In this document: one piece after another, positions 11,057-21,760 of the stretch
How the letters are laid out: every line of letters begins with the position of its first letter
Numbering within the stretch: the stretch's first letter is position 1
Assembly: GCA_964035575.1 (NCBI GenBank)
Contig: OZ037915.1
Span: 1,178,001 to 1,242,000 of the forward strand
DNA length: 64,000 bases
Source of the DNA: Rhynchopus sp. YZ270_cl-10
Lineage: Eukaryota > Euglenozoa > Diplonemea > Diplonemida > Diplonemidae
Direction of reading: 5' to 3'
Program-made: the position numbers and the translations under genes
The notes under the pieces: generated by a model
Told to the model about the DNA's origin: nothing
Databases searched by the model: none
What the model saw: the letters and a program-made list of their open reading frames with translations, nothing else

Positions 11057-11135
11057 GTTTTCCGAGCTGTGGTCGCGGCTCTGGTCCTTCGATCCCTTCC
11101 TGTCACTGGGGGATTTTCATCCTTGTGGTGCCCAT
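11057..11135. repeat. Short dispersed repeat shared with 27125-27200
   Basis: CCGAGCTGTGGTC, CCTTCGATCCCTTCCTGTCA, CTGGGG and CCTTGTGGTGC occur here and, in the same order, at 27131-27190. Here it lies in the region before a host gene; at 27.1 kb it overlaps the end of a minus-strand open frame. Identity of the unit is unknown. Confidence 0.6.
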
Positions 11136-11271
11136 CTGCCATTCCTGCTGCTCCTTCCTTTGTGACCTTTCCCACTCGCAGCGATGCCTCCTCCAGCGTG
11201 CCCGCCTGTCCACACACCTACACTACCCCCCACACCAGGAGAACCTCACGAAGGCTTTTCACACATATACA

Positions 11272-11817
11272 ATGGTCAGCCTTGTGGCCGACGATATGAT
11301 GCGTCGGTGGGAGATCCTCGACGGCAAGTTCGCGCAGCTGGATATGCGTCTGCAGTCCGCCTGCGACATTGCGTACACGCAGTCGAGCGACGAGAACCTG
11401 AAGGAGATTGTGAAGGAGCTGCTCCCGCATCGGGGTGGCGGGCAGAGGCAGCAGATGCAGCGCAGCATGCCTGCTAAGCAGCCTGGGGCGCCTATGGGGA
11501 TGCTGGGTGGGATGGGGGGTATGGGCATGGGAGGCATGGGCGGCATGGGCATGGGCATGGGGCAGATGCCCATGAACGCGATGAACGGCATGAACGGCAT
11601 GGGCTACAACGCATTCGACACCATGCAGGGGATGGGCTTCCCCCAGGGCATGCCTCAGAACGGACCCCCTCCGCTGGCAAATGCTGCCTTCGTGGATGTG
11701 CAGCAGCAGCAGCAGCAGCAGCAACAGTATGAAGACCCCATCTCTCAAGGCGACATGATGCAGGGTGAACAGGCCTCACTCAACCCAGATGCAGCTCCGT
11801 GGACTCCAGGTGCATAG
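11272..11817 (+). CDS. Met/Gly-rich protein with C-terminal PAM2-like motif (predicted PABP partner)
   Basis: 181 aa from the ATG at 11272, 33 nt after a CACACCAG acceptor. Residues 1-50 look helical (MVSLVADDMMRRWEILDGKF, then DMRLQSACDIAYTQSSDENLKEIVKELL). The middle (about 70-140) is a low-complexity Met-Gly segment (GMGGMGMGG repeats), followed by nine consecutive Gln. The last residues read ASLNPDAAPWTPGA, which fits the PAM2 consensus (L-N-P-x-A-x-x-F/W-x-P) that binds the MLLE domain of poly(A)-binding protein; Trp replaces the usual Phe. Euglenozoans regulate expression mainly after transcription, so an mRNA-fate role is plausible. That role is inference; the motif is seen directly. 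No catalytic domain. Confidence 0.78.
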   Translation: MVSLVADDMMRRWEILDGKFAQLDMRLQSACDIAYTQSSDENLKEIVKELLPHRGGGQRQQMQRSMPAKQPGAPMGMLGGMGGMGMGGMGGMGMGMGQMPMNAMNGMNGMGYNAFDTMQGMGFPQGMPQNGPPPLANAAFVDVQQQQQQQQQYEDPISQGDMMQGEQASLNPDAAPWTPGA

Positions 11818-12570
11818 AATGAAAGGAGGAAGAGGAGGAGGAGGAGGATGGAGGGTGCTTATTGAAGTTGTGAAAAGGGGGAGGGGGAGGGGGAGGGGAT
11901 GGTGTGTAGAACAGAGTTAGAGGTGGGGGGTGGGGGATGGGGATGGGATGAGGGGTGGTTTTGAGGGGAAAGAAACAAGGAAAGAAAAGAACGAAAGCAA
12001 AATAAAGAGCATAAAACAAAAAAAATGTGTCCCTTTTAAAAAAAAAAAAAAAAAAATAGCGAAAAAAAGGGAGGGGGGTGAACGTGAATAATCGCAACAG
12101 ATGGCGGAATTATTTCTCCCCCCCTTCTGTTGCCAAAAAAAAAAAAACTTCAAAAATTAAAATTTAAAATAAACTAAAAAAGCAAACAAACAAAAAGTAA
12201 TATCAGTGCACAAAAAAACCACAAACAAAAAAGAGAACAAAAAAAAAAAAAAAAAAAGCAAAAATCACAAAACAAAACAAAAAAAAAAACAAACAAAAAA
12301 AAAGCAAAACAAAAGATACAGTGTCAGTCCTTAGGGGTATAGTATAGCAACACTATTCCAGCTAAGTTTTTTTTTTCAACTGATCTCCCGCCCCCTTTCC
12401 TCCCCCCTCCCTCCCTTCCAAGTTGTTGTTGTAACTTACCTATTTTTTCCCCCAAGGTGACCAGAACACGAGAAGCTTAGGTTCATCTTATAAACTTTTC
12501 CGTTCTTTTTACCTTCAAAACAACAATACATACGAAAGTACTTTTCGCTTGATGAAAAAAGCGCCATCTC
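11818..12570. other. 3' flank rich in homopurine and A-runs
   Basis: GGAGGA/GGGAGG purine tracts, then A18-A19 runs and CAAACAAAA-type simple sequence. Contains hairpin copy 4 at 12456. No gene seen. Confidence 0.5.
12456..12487 (+). other. Conserved hairpin element, copy 4 (weak stem)
   Basis: GGTGA, CCAGAAC, loop ACGAGAA, GCTTAGG, TTCATC, then TTATAAACTTTTCC. The inner stem has two mismatches; loop and flanks are conserved. Confidence 0.5.
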
Positions 12571-13121
12571 CTGGTGTGACCTATACAAGGGTAGTGGTAT
12601 ACCTTAGAAGGACCTTAGAAGGACCTTTTTTACACCTTTTTTTTTGGGGGGTGCTAAAATTATTTTGTGTACATCTTTTTGGTGGTTTTTTGTGGCCAGA
12701 AATTTTCCCCAGAAATTTTTACCCACAAAAAATCAAAAAAAAATTTTTTTGATTTCGGTGCACCGGAGCCTGTGCGTGCTGTGATGGGGTCACTTTGCGC
12801 TCAGAAATGAGTATTTTTGACCTAAAATGCATGTGTCAGTTTTTACAGGCCATTTTCAGGTTCTGTGTGCAAAATATGGTCAGTACTTGACTTCTGAAGG
12901 AAAAGTACAAAAGGAACGTGGGGCAGTTTGCGTAGATGCGAATTTTGCACCCCACCATTTGACGGGCGGAGCTCGTGGAACCCAACGAAGAGTGAGAAAA
13001 AAGGATACGCCGAAACAATAAAAGTAGCGTACCGTGCGCCTGCGGCGCAAGCTAGTAACCCACCTTCCCATGACATAGTGTCGCAGGCTACCGCCGTCTC
13101 GGAACCCTCCATCGGCCCTTT
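12571..13121 (+). repeat. Dispersed repeat R1, copy B
   Basis: Second copy of the 3575-4130 repeat with only scattered substitutions. Its 3' end runs directly into the large GGTACTG array, as copy A does into three units, so array and repeat travel together. Confidence 0.88.
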
Positions 13122-13765
13122 GGTACTGGGTACTGGGTACTGGGTACTGGGTACTGGGTACTGGGTACTGGGTACTGGGTACTGGGTACTGGGTACTGGG
13201 TACTGGGTACTGGGTACTGGGTACTGGGTACTGGGTACTGGGTACTGGGTACTGGGTACTGGGTACTGGGTACTGGGTACTGGGTACTGGGTACTGGGTA
13301 CTGGGTACTGGGTACTGGGTACTGGGTACTGGGTACTGGGTACTGGGTACTGGGTACTGGGTACTGGGTACTGGGTACTGGGTACTGGGTACTGGGTACT
13401 GGGTACTGGGTACTGGGTACTGGGTACTGGGTACTGGGTACTGGGTACTGGGTACTGGGTACTGGGTACTGGGTACTGGGTACTGGGTACTGGGTACTGG
13501 GTACTGGGTACTGGGTACTGGGTACTGGGTACTGGGTACTGGGTACTGGGTACTGGGTACTGGGTACTGGGTACTGGGTACTGGGTACTGGGTACTGGGT
13601 ACTGGGTACTGGGTACTGGGTACTGGGTACTGGGTACTGGGTACTGGGTACTGGGTACTGGGTACTGGGTACTGGGTACTGGGTACTGGGTACTGGGTAC
13701 TGGGTACTGGGTACTGGGTACTGGGTACTGGGTACTGGGTACTGGGTACTGGGTACTGGGTACTG
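13122..13765 (+). repeat. Satellite of about 92 copies of GGTACTG
   Basis: A 644-bp run of the 7-mer with almost no variation; only the last unit changes (TACTGTGTACT). Because 7 is not a multiple of 3, every frame reads a seven-residue repeat, giving long but meaningless open frames on both strands. The plus strand presents GGG every 7 nt, so G-quadruplex formation is possible. Confidence 0.97.
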
Positions 13766-13796
13766 TGTACTATTTGGTTCTTATTTGGCATTTTTA

Positions 13797-13837
13797 GGTG
13801 ACTATAGGCTGTGAAGCACGAGAGGCTTGAGTTCATC
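13797..13837 (+). other. Conserved hairpin element, copy 5
   Basis: GGTGAC, an 11-nt insert, stem AAGC/GCTT, loop ACGAGAG, TTCATC, then TTACCAAAGTTTTCTTTTC. It lies 31 bp after the heptamer array. Confidence 0.55.
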
Positions 13838-14074
13838 TTACCAAAGTTTTCTTTTCTTTTTAATCCACTTGGGTGGGGGGAGTACATACAGTAGTGGGGT
13901 TTGCAAAGCTGCATAAGCAAATGTGTATTGTGTGTGCACCTGGTAAGGTGCCTGTCTATGAGATGTGTGCGTTATCAGCTGCTGCCCCCCCTTATTTTTT
14001 GATTGTTTCATCCCCTTCACCCTCCCAAAAACCCTCCCCAAAAAAAAAACAAAAAGGACAGAACAAACCAAAGT

Positions 14075-14117
14075 AGTGGAGCGCATCCTCGGGTGTCTGC
14101 ACTAATACAGCCAAGAT
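14075..14117 (+). repeat. AGTGGAGCACATCC-family dispersed repeat, copy 3
   Basis: AGTGGAGCGCATCCTCGGGT, then GTCTGCACTAATACAGCCAA. Followed 50 bp later by TTTTTAAACGAAG, the family's right-hand block. Confidence 0.65.
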
Positions 14118-15164
14118 TTTTTCTTTTGAAACAGCCATCGTTCGGGTATCCGACACTAACTTTTTAAACGAAGAGCAAAAGCAAACGAAGCGGCCATTAT
14201 TTTTTTCCTTCTTCCTTTGCCGAAGGTGTCTTAATGTTGGCTGTTGTTTGTTCTGTGTTTCAGAGAGAGAGAAATCCTCATTATTCAAAATCTTGTTTTC
14301 CCCCTTCCCCCCCTTTTTTTCGATTTTTTTTCGATTTATTATAAATCTGTTCAGAACGTGTGCGCTACAGGCACATCTGTGGGGATCATAGGCAGTTCGC
14401 ACGATACAGCTACGTCTGCGTCTGCTTTTGCGGGATAAGAAGGTAAGGAGACAGTGGGCCTGGACAAGCAGTGAAAACACCCATCCCCCCTTTTTGGCAA
14501 AATCATTTTCCCTTTTCCCCCCCCCCTAAATGCACAACCAATTCTCCCACCCCACTTTTTTTTCACTGCTGCCACCCACAGGGTTCTGAGAGGAAAGATC
14601 ATCGCAAAATGCATCATATTTTACGAAAAAAAAGGGTGCAAAAAAACCCCCCCCCCCCCCCCCCCTTTTTTTTTTTGCTTTTTTGTTTGAACAATGTGCA
14701 CGTGGTGTACCGATCATCTACCAAAAAAGAAAATTTTTTTTTCTTCCCTCCTCTTTTTCTCCCCCCCCCCATTTTTGGTTCCTCAGTGGAACCCGATCCC
14801 CCCCCCCCACAGCTTTACCCACTGCCCATGGCCACAGACGGTGTCCCACACCACAGAGCAGAACACTGGATGGGAAGTGGCGAGCTGCCCTCTCCCTCTC
14901 TTTCTTCTTCTCCTTCTCCTTCTCCCCCATCGCATGTTGGCGTACCATTTCTTTGGTGCAAATTGTTGAAAAATAAGTGGATTTCCTTTTGAATGCGCCC
15001 TAAAGGGTAATCTTTAGCCCTGTTGGGATGACAGTTGATGTACGGAACCCACCTCTTTGGTGATTGTCGATAACAACAAATATAGACAGACTCACGATTT
15101 GTGTACGATCAAAGTACAGTTTTTCAAAAAAAACAGCAACAAAAAAACAGAGGGTACAATCATA

Positions 15165-15247
15165 ATTACAGTCGTTCAAAAAATGTTGGCATCCAAATTT
15201 TGGCGGATTTTTGGGATAATTTGTCGTCTTTTTTGGACGACTGTAAT
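15165..15247. repeat. 83-bp fold-back repeat
   Basis: ATTACAGTCGTTCAAAAAA at the left is mirrored by TTTTTTGGACGACTGTAAT at the right. MITE-like. Confidence 0.75.
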
Positions 15248-15929
15248 CGTCCCACGTGCTTTGACGTATTGAGGTGACACAAAATTTTGTGAACAAATTG
15301 TGAGCCACCTCCGAGAAAAGAATAATCTTCAGCAAAGAGACCTATTGCTGCAACTAGCCTAATAAAAAGGAAAGATGTATTGAAAAAAAATTGTGTTGTA
15401 AAAAAAGAACTTTCATTTGTATTGAAGATGATCTGCATCTGTGCCTTTGGGATTCATTTGCCCTCGGGCGGCTCTCTGTACAGAACCCAGCCTTGGGTGA
15501 CTTATTGCAAATACCGTTTGTTTTTTTCAAGATAAATAAAACAAGGTATCTGTAATATTTTCCCCGACCCCAGCCTACCCGCTAAATGCGTGTTTATTAA
15601 AAAAAACAAAATAAAAGCAACACCCAAAGGGCTAGAACTGAACACCTCAATCCCCTTCTCTCTCCTTGTCTCCCCCTCTCCCTGCCCCTTGAACAAACAA
15701 AAAACAAAAAAGCAAAAAAAAACAAAAATACAACTTTGCCCCTCCCCATCCGGTTTGTTTCTTTAAAAGGTCTTTTTTTAAAATTGCGCAAAGGTGTGCA
15801 ATTCACTCCACACATACGACAGTTGTAGGTGGTTGGGTGGGTGTGAGGTGCGGGGCGGTGAGTTGTGCCGAACACACGACATTTTCTTATTTTATTTTAT
15901 TTTATTTTATTTTTTGCGCACCTTTATTC

Positions 15930-16084
15930 ATACAATGCAACGAGGCCGAATCGGCCTCGCTAAGGCCGGCTGAGGCGTGGCTGAGGCGTGAATGTCAGCA
16001 TTGGCACGTCCTCAGCCACGTTTCAGATAGATTTTCCAGACATGCCTATTTTTCAGGCGTAGTCGGCCTCGTTGCATTTTGTAT
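15930..16084. repeat. 155-bp fold-back (MITE-like) element
   Basis: Left arm ATACAATGCAACGAGGCCGA is mirrored by TCGGCCTCGTTGCATTTTGT on the right. The inside is GC-rich with GGCTGAGGCGTG direct repeats. Confidence 0.82.
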
Positions 16085-16146
16085 GCTTATTTTTATATTT
16101 TATATTTCCTTGCAACGGTTTTTAAGGACGATGTTTTTCGTTGCTT

Positions 16147-16236
16147 CACGATGACACTTGTCCTGACATGACAAGCACATGTTACAAGCACAAAGCGTCA
16201 ACGATAACTTGTCATGTCATGGCAAGTGTCGTCGTG
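16147..16236. repeat. 90-bp fold-back element
   Basis: CACGATGACACTTG pairs with CAAGTGTCGTCGTG, and inside TGACATGACAAG pairs with CTTGTCATGTCA; nearly perfect hairpin. Confidence 0.8.
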
Positions 16237-16489
16237 TAAGCCCCCTTCCCTTCCCCCCATCTCCATATAACCCATCGCAACCAAACAGGACACCCAGTTG
16301 CGAGTCTATTCGACCCGCAACGCAAGAGTGTTCCTGGCATCTCTTTTCAAGTTTTATTTTTATGTCCCCCCACACACACTGTTCTGACTTTATTTTTGTC
16401 CATTTTGACGGGAACAACTCTTATCAAGGTTTTGTGAAGCAACATCACCCTAGTGCAACTAAGGTTCCCCCCTCCCTCACACACACACT

Positions 16490-16654
16490 GCACGACGTTG
16501 AAGTAGATGACTTTACTTGTGGTTTTACATGTAATTTTACTTGTGAAAATAGTTTACTTGTGACACACGTAAAAACGTAAGCGTACAGCTTCAACACAAG
16601 TAAAAAAAATGACATGTAAAACCACAAGTAAAGTAATTTACTTCAACGTCGTGC
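16490..16654. repeat. 165-bp fold-back (MITE-like) element
   Basis: Arms of about 40 bp (GCACGACGTTGAAGTAGATG... and ...TTTACTTCAACGTCGTGC) are nearly perfect reverse complements, with ACTTGTG submotifs between them. No coding capacity. Confidence 0.85.
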
Positions 16655-16830
16655 GCACGAACTCCGGAAACGGCAAAAACGAAGTTTTTGAGTGTTTATC
16701 CGGGGACGCCTCTTTTTCCCTTATTTTTTCTTTTCCCCATGATCTGTGGCTGAAATTTTTTTTGACCAAAAACCCGTATCCCGTGATCTGGGAACAGGCT
16801 GGGTTGTTTTGCAGTTGTTTAAAAAAGGTT

Positions 16831-16998
16831 CCCGTAACTGGTGCTCCATGAGGGTCGATATTGACAGGTCGCTGATCGATTCCCGAAAGCACCAGTAACT
16901 GAGAAAAGTTAAGGAACGATAAACGTTCTGGGTTGTCGTTCCTTAAATTGTCGTTTCTGGAACATTATCGTGCCTTAACTTTTTTCGGTTACGGCACC
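16831..16998. repeat. Nested inverted repeats
   Basis: CGTAACTGGTGCT/AGCACCAGTAACTG is followed by AAAAGTTAAGGAACGATAA, mirrored by TTATCGTGCCTTAACTTTTT. Two overlapping hairpins make a compound fold-back. Confidence 0.7.
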
Positions 16999-17322
16999 AA
17001 TATAGACAAAGTCCTTGTAATGAATGTTTAACTGTCACAGCGATGCTTCCCCGCACCTTCCCCCCTACCTGAGTTTTCAACAATCATCACTACCCGTCCC
17101 CACACACACCTTCCCTTCCTCCCCACCCGGCTTTTCTGATCCTCTCAATGCAGTGCGTTACCCCATCCATACTTCAGTGTCCACCTCATAAGGTCCACCT
17201 AAACGTTGACAATGAGTACATTTTTTTTTTGGAAAAGAAAAGAAAAGAAAATATGTACAGATCTTTACCCAGCTGTTGTAAAGTGAGTGTCTACGCATAT
17301 TTTTTTTTTATAAATTTTATAT

Positions 17323-19546
17323 GTCTAGTAAAAACACTTTATACGTGCAATCCCTCTATAAAACGAATAAAATAAAGTGGACTTTATTTTACAGCTCACA
17401 CGAGGGTTTTCTATGGAGCTGTAAAATAAAGTTTTACTCCGTAAAATAAAGTTTTACACGCTGGAGAAGAGGGTTTCCCCTACTTTTTTCACCAGGGACC
17501 ACGAAAAAACACAGGGTTTCCGCCAAGGGGGACCGGGGGGGACCATGGACCCCCCCAATATTTTTCCCAGAAAAATCCAGATTTTTACAGGGGTTTGGGG
17601 GGTCCCATGGACCCCCCCAAGAAAAATGGGGTTTTGGAGGTTGTAGATGACCCCCCGTGGTCATGTGACCCCACCGTGCAGAGCATTTGGCTCGCTGTGT
17701 CAAAAGAAGTGGAAGAAAAGGGGGGGAAAATCTAAAAGAAAAAAAGAGAAAAAGAAAAAAGTAGCGTACCGTGCGCCTGCGGCGCTGTTGCTGACTATTT
17801 GATATTGATATATCCCCATTGATACTTATGTGGTTGCCCCTTTTTTAAGGAGGCTTCGATGCAAGCAGCGAGTACATTCACTTTCTATTACATGTTCCAA
17901 CTGCAGCACTGTAGCGCCATACAACGAAAAAAGCAAATGCCATCACCCTCTCACAAGACCCTTACCTTGTTAAGCTTCCACCCCCGACCAGATCCTGCAC
18001 TAGCAGGTGATTGTCGACACAACAAAAAAGCAAAGACAGCCTTTCTGCAGCCTAGTGGAAGTGACACCTCAATCGGCAGTGAGCTCCCCCGCCCTTTCAA
18101 CCCTTCCCGAAATTTTTTTTGCGGCCCTCCCCCCGCAGCACCCTTCGCCTCTCCACCTGTGGCTGCCAGGGAGGCGCGCGCGAAGCGCGCGACGACCGCT
18201 CTTGCGGGGAGAAAAAAAAATTTTTGGGGGGTCTTTTTGATGGACCCCCCCAAATCCTGAAACCCCAAATGCTGGCGGAAACCCTGAAACAGGTAAAAAA
18301 AAAGTATGCTGGAAAATGGACGAGCTGTACGAAGATTATGGGACCTGTGCACCTGTGTACCTGTGTACCTGTGTACCTGTGTACCTGTGTACCTGTGTAC
18401 CTGTGTACCTGTGTACCTGTGTACCTGTGTACCTGTGTACCTGTGTACCTGTGTACCTGTGTACCTGTGTACCTGTGTACCTGTGTACCTGTGTACCTGT
18501 GTACCTGTGTACCTGTGTACCTGTGTACCTGTGTACCTGTGTACCTGTGTACCTGTGTACCTGTGTACCTGTGTACCTGTGTACCTGTGTACCTGTGTAC
18601 CTGTGTACCTGTGTACCTGTCTACCTGTGTACCTGTGTACCTGTGTACCTGTGTACCTGTGTACCTGTGTACCTGTGTACCTGTGTACCTGTGTACCTGT
18701 GTACCTGTGCACCTGTGTACCTGTGTACCTGTGTACCTGTGTACCTGTGTACCTGTGTACCTGTGTACCTGTGTACCTGTGTACCTGTGTACCTGTGTAC
18801 CTGTGTACCTGTGTACCTGTGTACCTGTGTACCTGTGTACCTGTGTACCTGTGTACCTGTGTACCTGTGTACCTGTGTACCTGTGTACCTGTGTACCTGT
18901 GTACCTGTGTACCTGTGTACCTGTGTACCTGTGTACCTGTGTACCTGTGTACCTGTGCACCTGTGTACCTGTGTACCTGTGTACCTGTGTACCTGTGTAC
19001 CTGTGTACCTGTGTACCTGTGTACCTGTGTACCTGTGTACCTGTGTACCTGTGTACCTGTGTACCTGTGTACCTGTGTACCTGTGTACCTGTGTACCTGT
19101 GTACCTGTGTACCTGTGTACCTGTGTACCTGTGTACCTGTGTACCTGTGTACCTGTGTACCTGTGTACCTGTGTACCTGTGTACCTGTGTACCTGTGTAC
19201 CTGTGTACCTGTGTACCTGTGTACCTGTGTACCTGTGTACCTGTGTACCTGTGTACCTGTGTACCTGTGTACCTGTGTACCTGTGTACCTGTGTACCTGT
19301 GTACCTGTGTACCTGTGTACCTGTGTACCTGTGTACCTGTGTACCTGTGTACCTGTGTACCTGTGTACCTGTGTACCTGGGAAAATGGGTACTCCCCACT
19401 TTATTGTTCATTGTTCTGCATGAGAAACAGTGCCCTTATGTCGCCCCTGTTTTTTGTAGTAGTCCACCCACACCCCCTCCACTCTTTGGTCAACATCATT
19501 TTATTCGTTTTATAGAGGGATTGCGTATATCGTGTTTTTACTAGAC
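17323..19546. mobile_element. TIR-bounded segment enclosing the 8-mer satellite
   Basis: GTCTAGTAAAAACAC...CCCTCTATAAAACGAATAAAA at 17323-17372 is repeated in inverse orientation at about 19497-19546, about 50 bp with few mismatches. Between the arms lie a GTAAAATAAAGT fold-back (17372-17452), G-rich GGGGGGACCATGG-type sequence (17530-17660), a GTAGCGTACCGTGCGCCTGC block (17760) and the TACCTGTG array. No transposase is visible, so this would be a non-autonomous element or a chance pair of inverted dispersed repeats. Confidence 0.5.
18342..19380 (+). repeat. Satellite of about 130 copies of TACCTGTG
   Basis: About 1,040 bp of one 8-mer. I see few variants: GCACCTGTG near 18350, 18708 and 18957, and CTACCTG near 18619. 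The array ends TACCTGGGAAAATGGG. It creates open frames of 290-490 codons on both strands that encode only an 8-residue repeat; none is a gene. Confidence 0.97.
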
Positions 19547-19567
19547 AAATAAAACAACTTATCACTG

Positions 19568-19708
19568 CAAAATAAAGTAGACTTCACTATTTTACTCGAT
19601 ATTTCCAGGTGCACTCGTGTATTTTTTTTCCCCTCGCTTCGCTCGGGAAAAAAATACACACTCGTGCACCTGGAAATATCGCGTAAAATAAAGTCTACTT
19701 TATTTTAC
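19568..19708. repeat. Long fold-back with CGCTTCGCTC loop
   Basis: AAAATAAAGTAGACTT...CGATATTTCCAGGTGCACTC folds onto GTGCACCTGGAAATATCGCG...AAGTCTACTTTATTTTA, with CCCTCGCTTCGCTCGGG at the tip. Nearly perfect 65-bp arms. Confidence 0.85.
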
Positions 19709-20220
19709 AGTAATAAATAGTTATTGTTTTTAAACCTACAAGCGTAGCTTAAAAGGAGAAATAGGTACTCCGATACGGTCGCCAATCACCCTCCCTCCAG
19801 GGAATTGAGCAATCAACGAAATAACCCTTTTTTTCTCTCCCTTTTTACTTACGGTCTTACCTATCAGAGTTACTATTTTATTCTTGAAGGTGGTCAACGT
19901 GGCAAAGTTCTTGCTACTTCTTACTACTGGTTGTCTGAAGGTGGGGTCACGTCAGCCAGTTTAAACAACACAGTGATGTTCGCTGTCCATACCTCTGATG
20001 AGCGTCTCAACCAACCAGACCTGTTTTGTGATCGTTGGGACGTGTTCTTTTCCTTACTAATGTATTGGCCATACAATATAAACCAATATGTGCTTTTTTT
20101 GTGTCTGTGTTTGAAATCAGTAATGGGTACTTCCTGATATTGCCTATGTGTGTGTATGTATGTGGCAAATCTTACCAAGTCTTAGCAGAAAAGGATTTAC
20201 AGTAAAGTCGGGATATTTTT

Positions 20221-20251
20221 GATGTACTGTGGACGAGAGACACAATTCATC
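20221..20251 (+). other. Conserved hairpin element, copy 6
   Basis: GATG, stem TGTG/CACA, loop region GACGAGAGA, TTCATC, then TTCCAAATTTTTTTT. Confidence 0.6.
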
Positions 20252-21050
20252 TTCCAAATTTTTTTTTGTTTTTCTTCTTTTATTTTTTTGGATGATCCCA
20301 ATTGTGGCTTAGGATCATCTTTGCCAAAAAAAAAACCCCCCTTTTTTTTTGATGCTGGTACCCTATCCTTTGGGGTGTCCGCATTCATACAAAAATAAAA
20401 AGCAAAACAGAACAGAAAATAAAACAAAATCCACTATTTTACTTTGCAGATGAGTGGACACTTCTTCTATGCCCTTCGCATAAGGGTAGAAGGGGGTGGC
20501 CACGACAGAAGTGCACGCTCTTTTTTTTTCTTCTTTTTTTTTTTAAAAGGCCGACCGATTTCTTGTCGATAAACCCAGGGAGCTAAAAAAAACCCAGAAA
20601 ATTACATCATTTCGCCCCAAGTCTGGGCGTGAAAATCAGATATCTTTAGCACATGAGAACACCCTCTTTTGACTGTTAATATACATGTTCACTCTGCTCC
20701 AGCACCGCAGCACAGCCATGTCACTGGGCACCTTCAATTTTCCACTTGAAATCAGTCAGCCTAAAATAAAACTATGGGTTTAGATGAAAATCAGGTCAGA
20801 TTTTCATGTGTGCGTTTATTTCCCACTCGCTTTGCTCATGAAGTAAAAGCACTCGGTGATAACGCATCCTGTGAACATCAGGTTATCTGATTTTTATTTA
20901 CCACCAAACAGTTGTTATTTTTGGATCACCAACTCACCTGCTTCATACCCTCGCCCCTGTCTCCCATATTCCACACCTTTTGCATATCTTCTACGGATGT
21001 GACACATCACTTCCCCGTTATTGCATGTGCACACAATTTTTTTTTATTTA

Positions 21051-21077
21051 GATGTGTGCACGAGAGGCACATTCATC
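21051..21077 (+). other. Conserved hairpin element, copy 7
   Basis: GATG, stem TGTGC/GCACA, loop ACGAGAG, TTCATC. Immediately followed by copy 8 on the same strand. Confidence 0.65.
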
Positions 21078-21081
21078 TCAA

Positions 21082-21113
21082 GGTGACTAAGCACTGTGGG
21101 ACTTCTGTTCATC
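21082..21113 (+). other. Conserved hairpin element, copy 8 (degenerate)
   Basis: GGTGACTAAGCAC matches copy 1 but the loop and 3' arm have diverged; TTCATC, then TGACCAATTTTTTTT is kept. Confidence 0.45.
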
Positions 21114-21565
21114 TGACCAATTTTTTTTATTCTTTTTTGCTCCCTTCCACATATATGTGAACACCAAGGGTTGCATACAGCATTGCAAAGACACATTGGG
21201 CACATAGTTTTCGAGACTGCAAGAAGGGAAGGAGCTTTGTCTCATGGCTTGTCTGGCTTGGCTATTCTCACAAAGCAAAACAAAGCAGAAGGGAAATAAC
21301 CTCTGCCACGCTCAGGGATGAGGTGTGCCGTCTGTATCCTAGCCTTTTTTGGGTGCCATTCGTGTACAGAACCACACTACCCATCATGTCAAAGAACAAA
21401 AAGAAACAAAACAACAACACAAAAGGTCTACACCGATTTTTCTGTGCAATATTAATCTTTTTTTTTTTCCCCCTTCTTCTTTTGCTTTTGTTTTGGATCG
21501 CTTTGCGGTCCTGCTGCATTGACGTCTCCGTTGCCCAACCTGGTTCAGCCTTTGTACTATGTACC

Positions 21566-21675
21566 CATGGTGACCATGTGCCCCAAGGTAACATCCTACA
21601 TAACATACTTTTTACGTGTCATCATTGTGCTACGTAACAAGGAAAATAGCACGTCACCTGCACATGGTCACCATG
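21566..21675. repeat. 110-bp fold-back element
   Basis: CATGGTGACCATGTGC at the left and its exact reverse complement GCACATGGTCACCATG at the right; inner GTAACAT/TACGTAAC motifs. Confidence 0.8.
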
Positions 21676-21760
21676 CATGAACTACGGGGTAGGGGGTGTG
21701 TAGATGTCGACTCAGTGTTGTGGTGTGGGGGGAAACAGACTAAACTATACTTTACTAAAC

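Larger units (their letters stand above)
8037..11271. other. 3.2-kb gene-poor spacer with small structured repeats
   Basis: No protein gene is supported. It holds three copies of a conserved hairpin (8567, 10228, 10751), two copies of the AGTGGAGCACATCC family (8291, 8381), a fold-back at 9877-9956 and a short C-rich minisatellite. The segment just before 11272 contains CCCCCACACCAG (AG at 11237-11238), a likely trans-splice acceptor for the next gene. Confidence 0.5.
13838..15929. other. Gene-free simple-sequence region
   Basis: No protein gene is supported; open frames here are made of homopolymers. It includes a run of about 19 C at 14647-14665, AGTGGAGCACATCC copy 3 at 14075-14117 and a fold-back at 15165-15247. 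Confidence 0.5.

Noticed and set aside
12880-13920. Open frames of 290-346 codons on both strands
   Set aside because: Artefacts of the GGTACTG array; the heptamer reads VLGTGYW or STQYPVP repeats in every frame.
18097-19544. Open frames of 290-490 codons on both strands
   Set aside because: They are created by the TACCTGTG array and read only an 8-residue repeat; composition and lack of stops follow from the repeat.
19805-20137. 110-codon frame (FILEGGQRGKVLATSYYWLS)
   Set aside because: No ATG until late in the frame, no trans-splice acceptor at a suitable place and no family resemblance.
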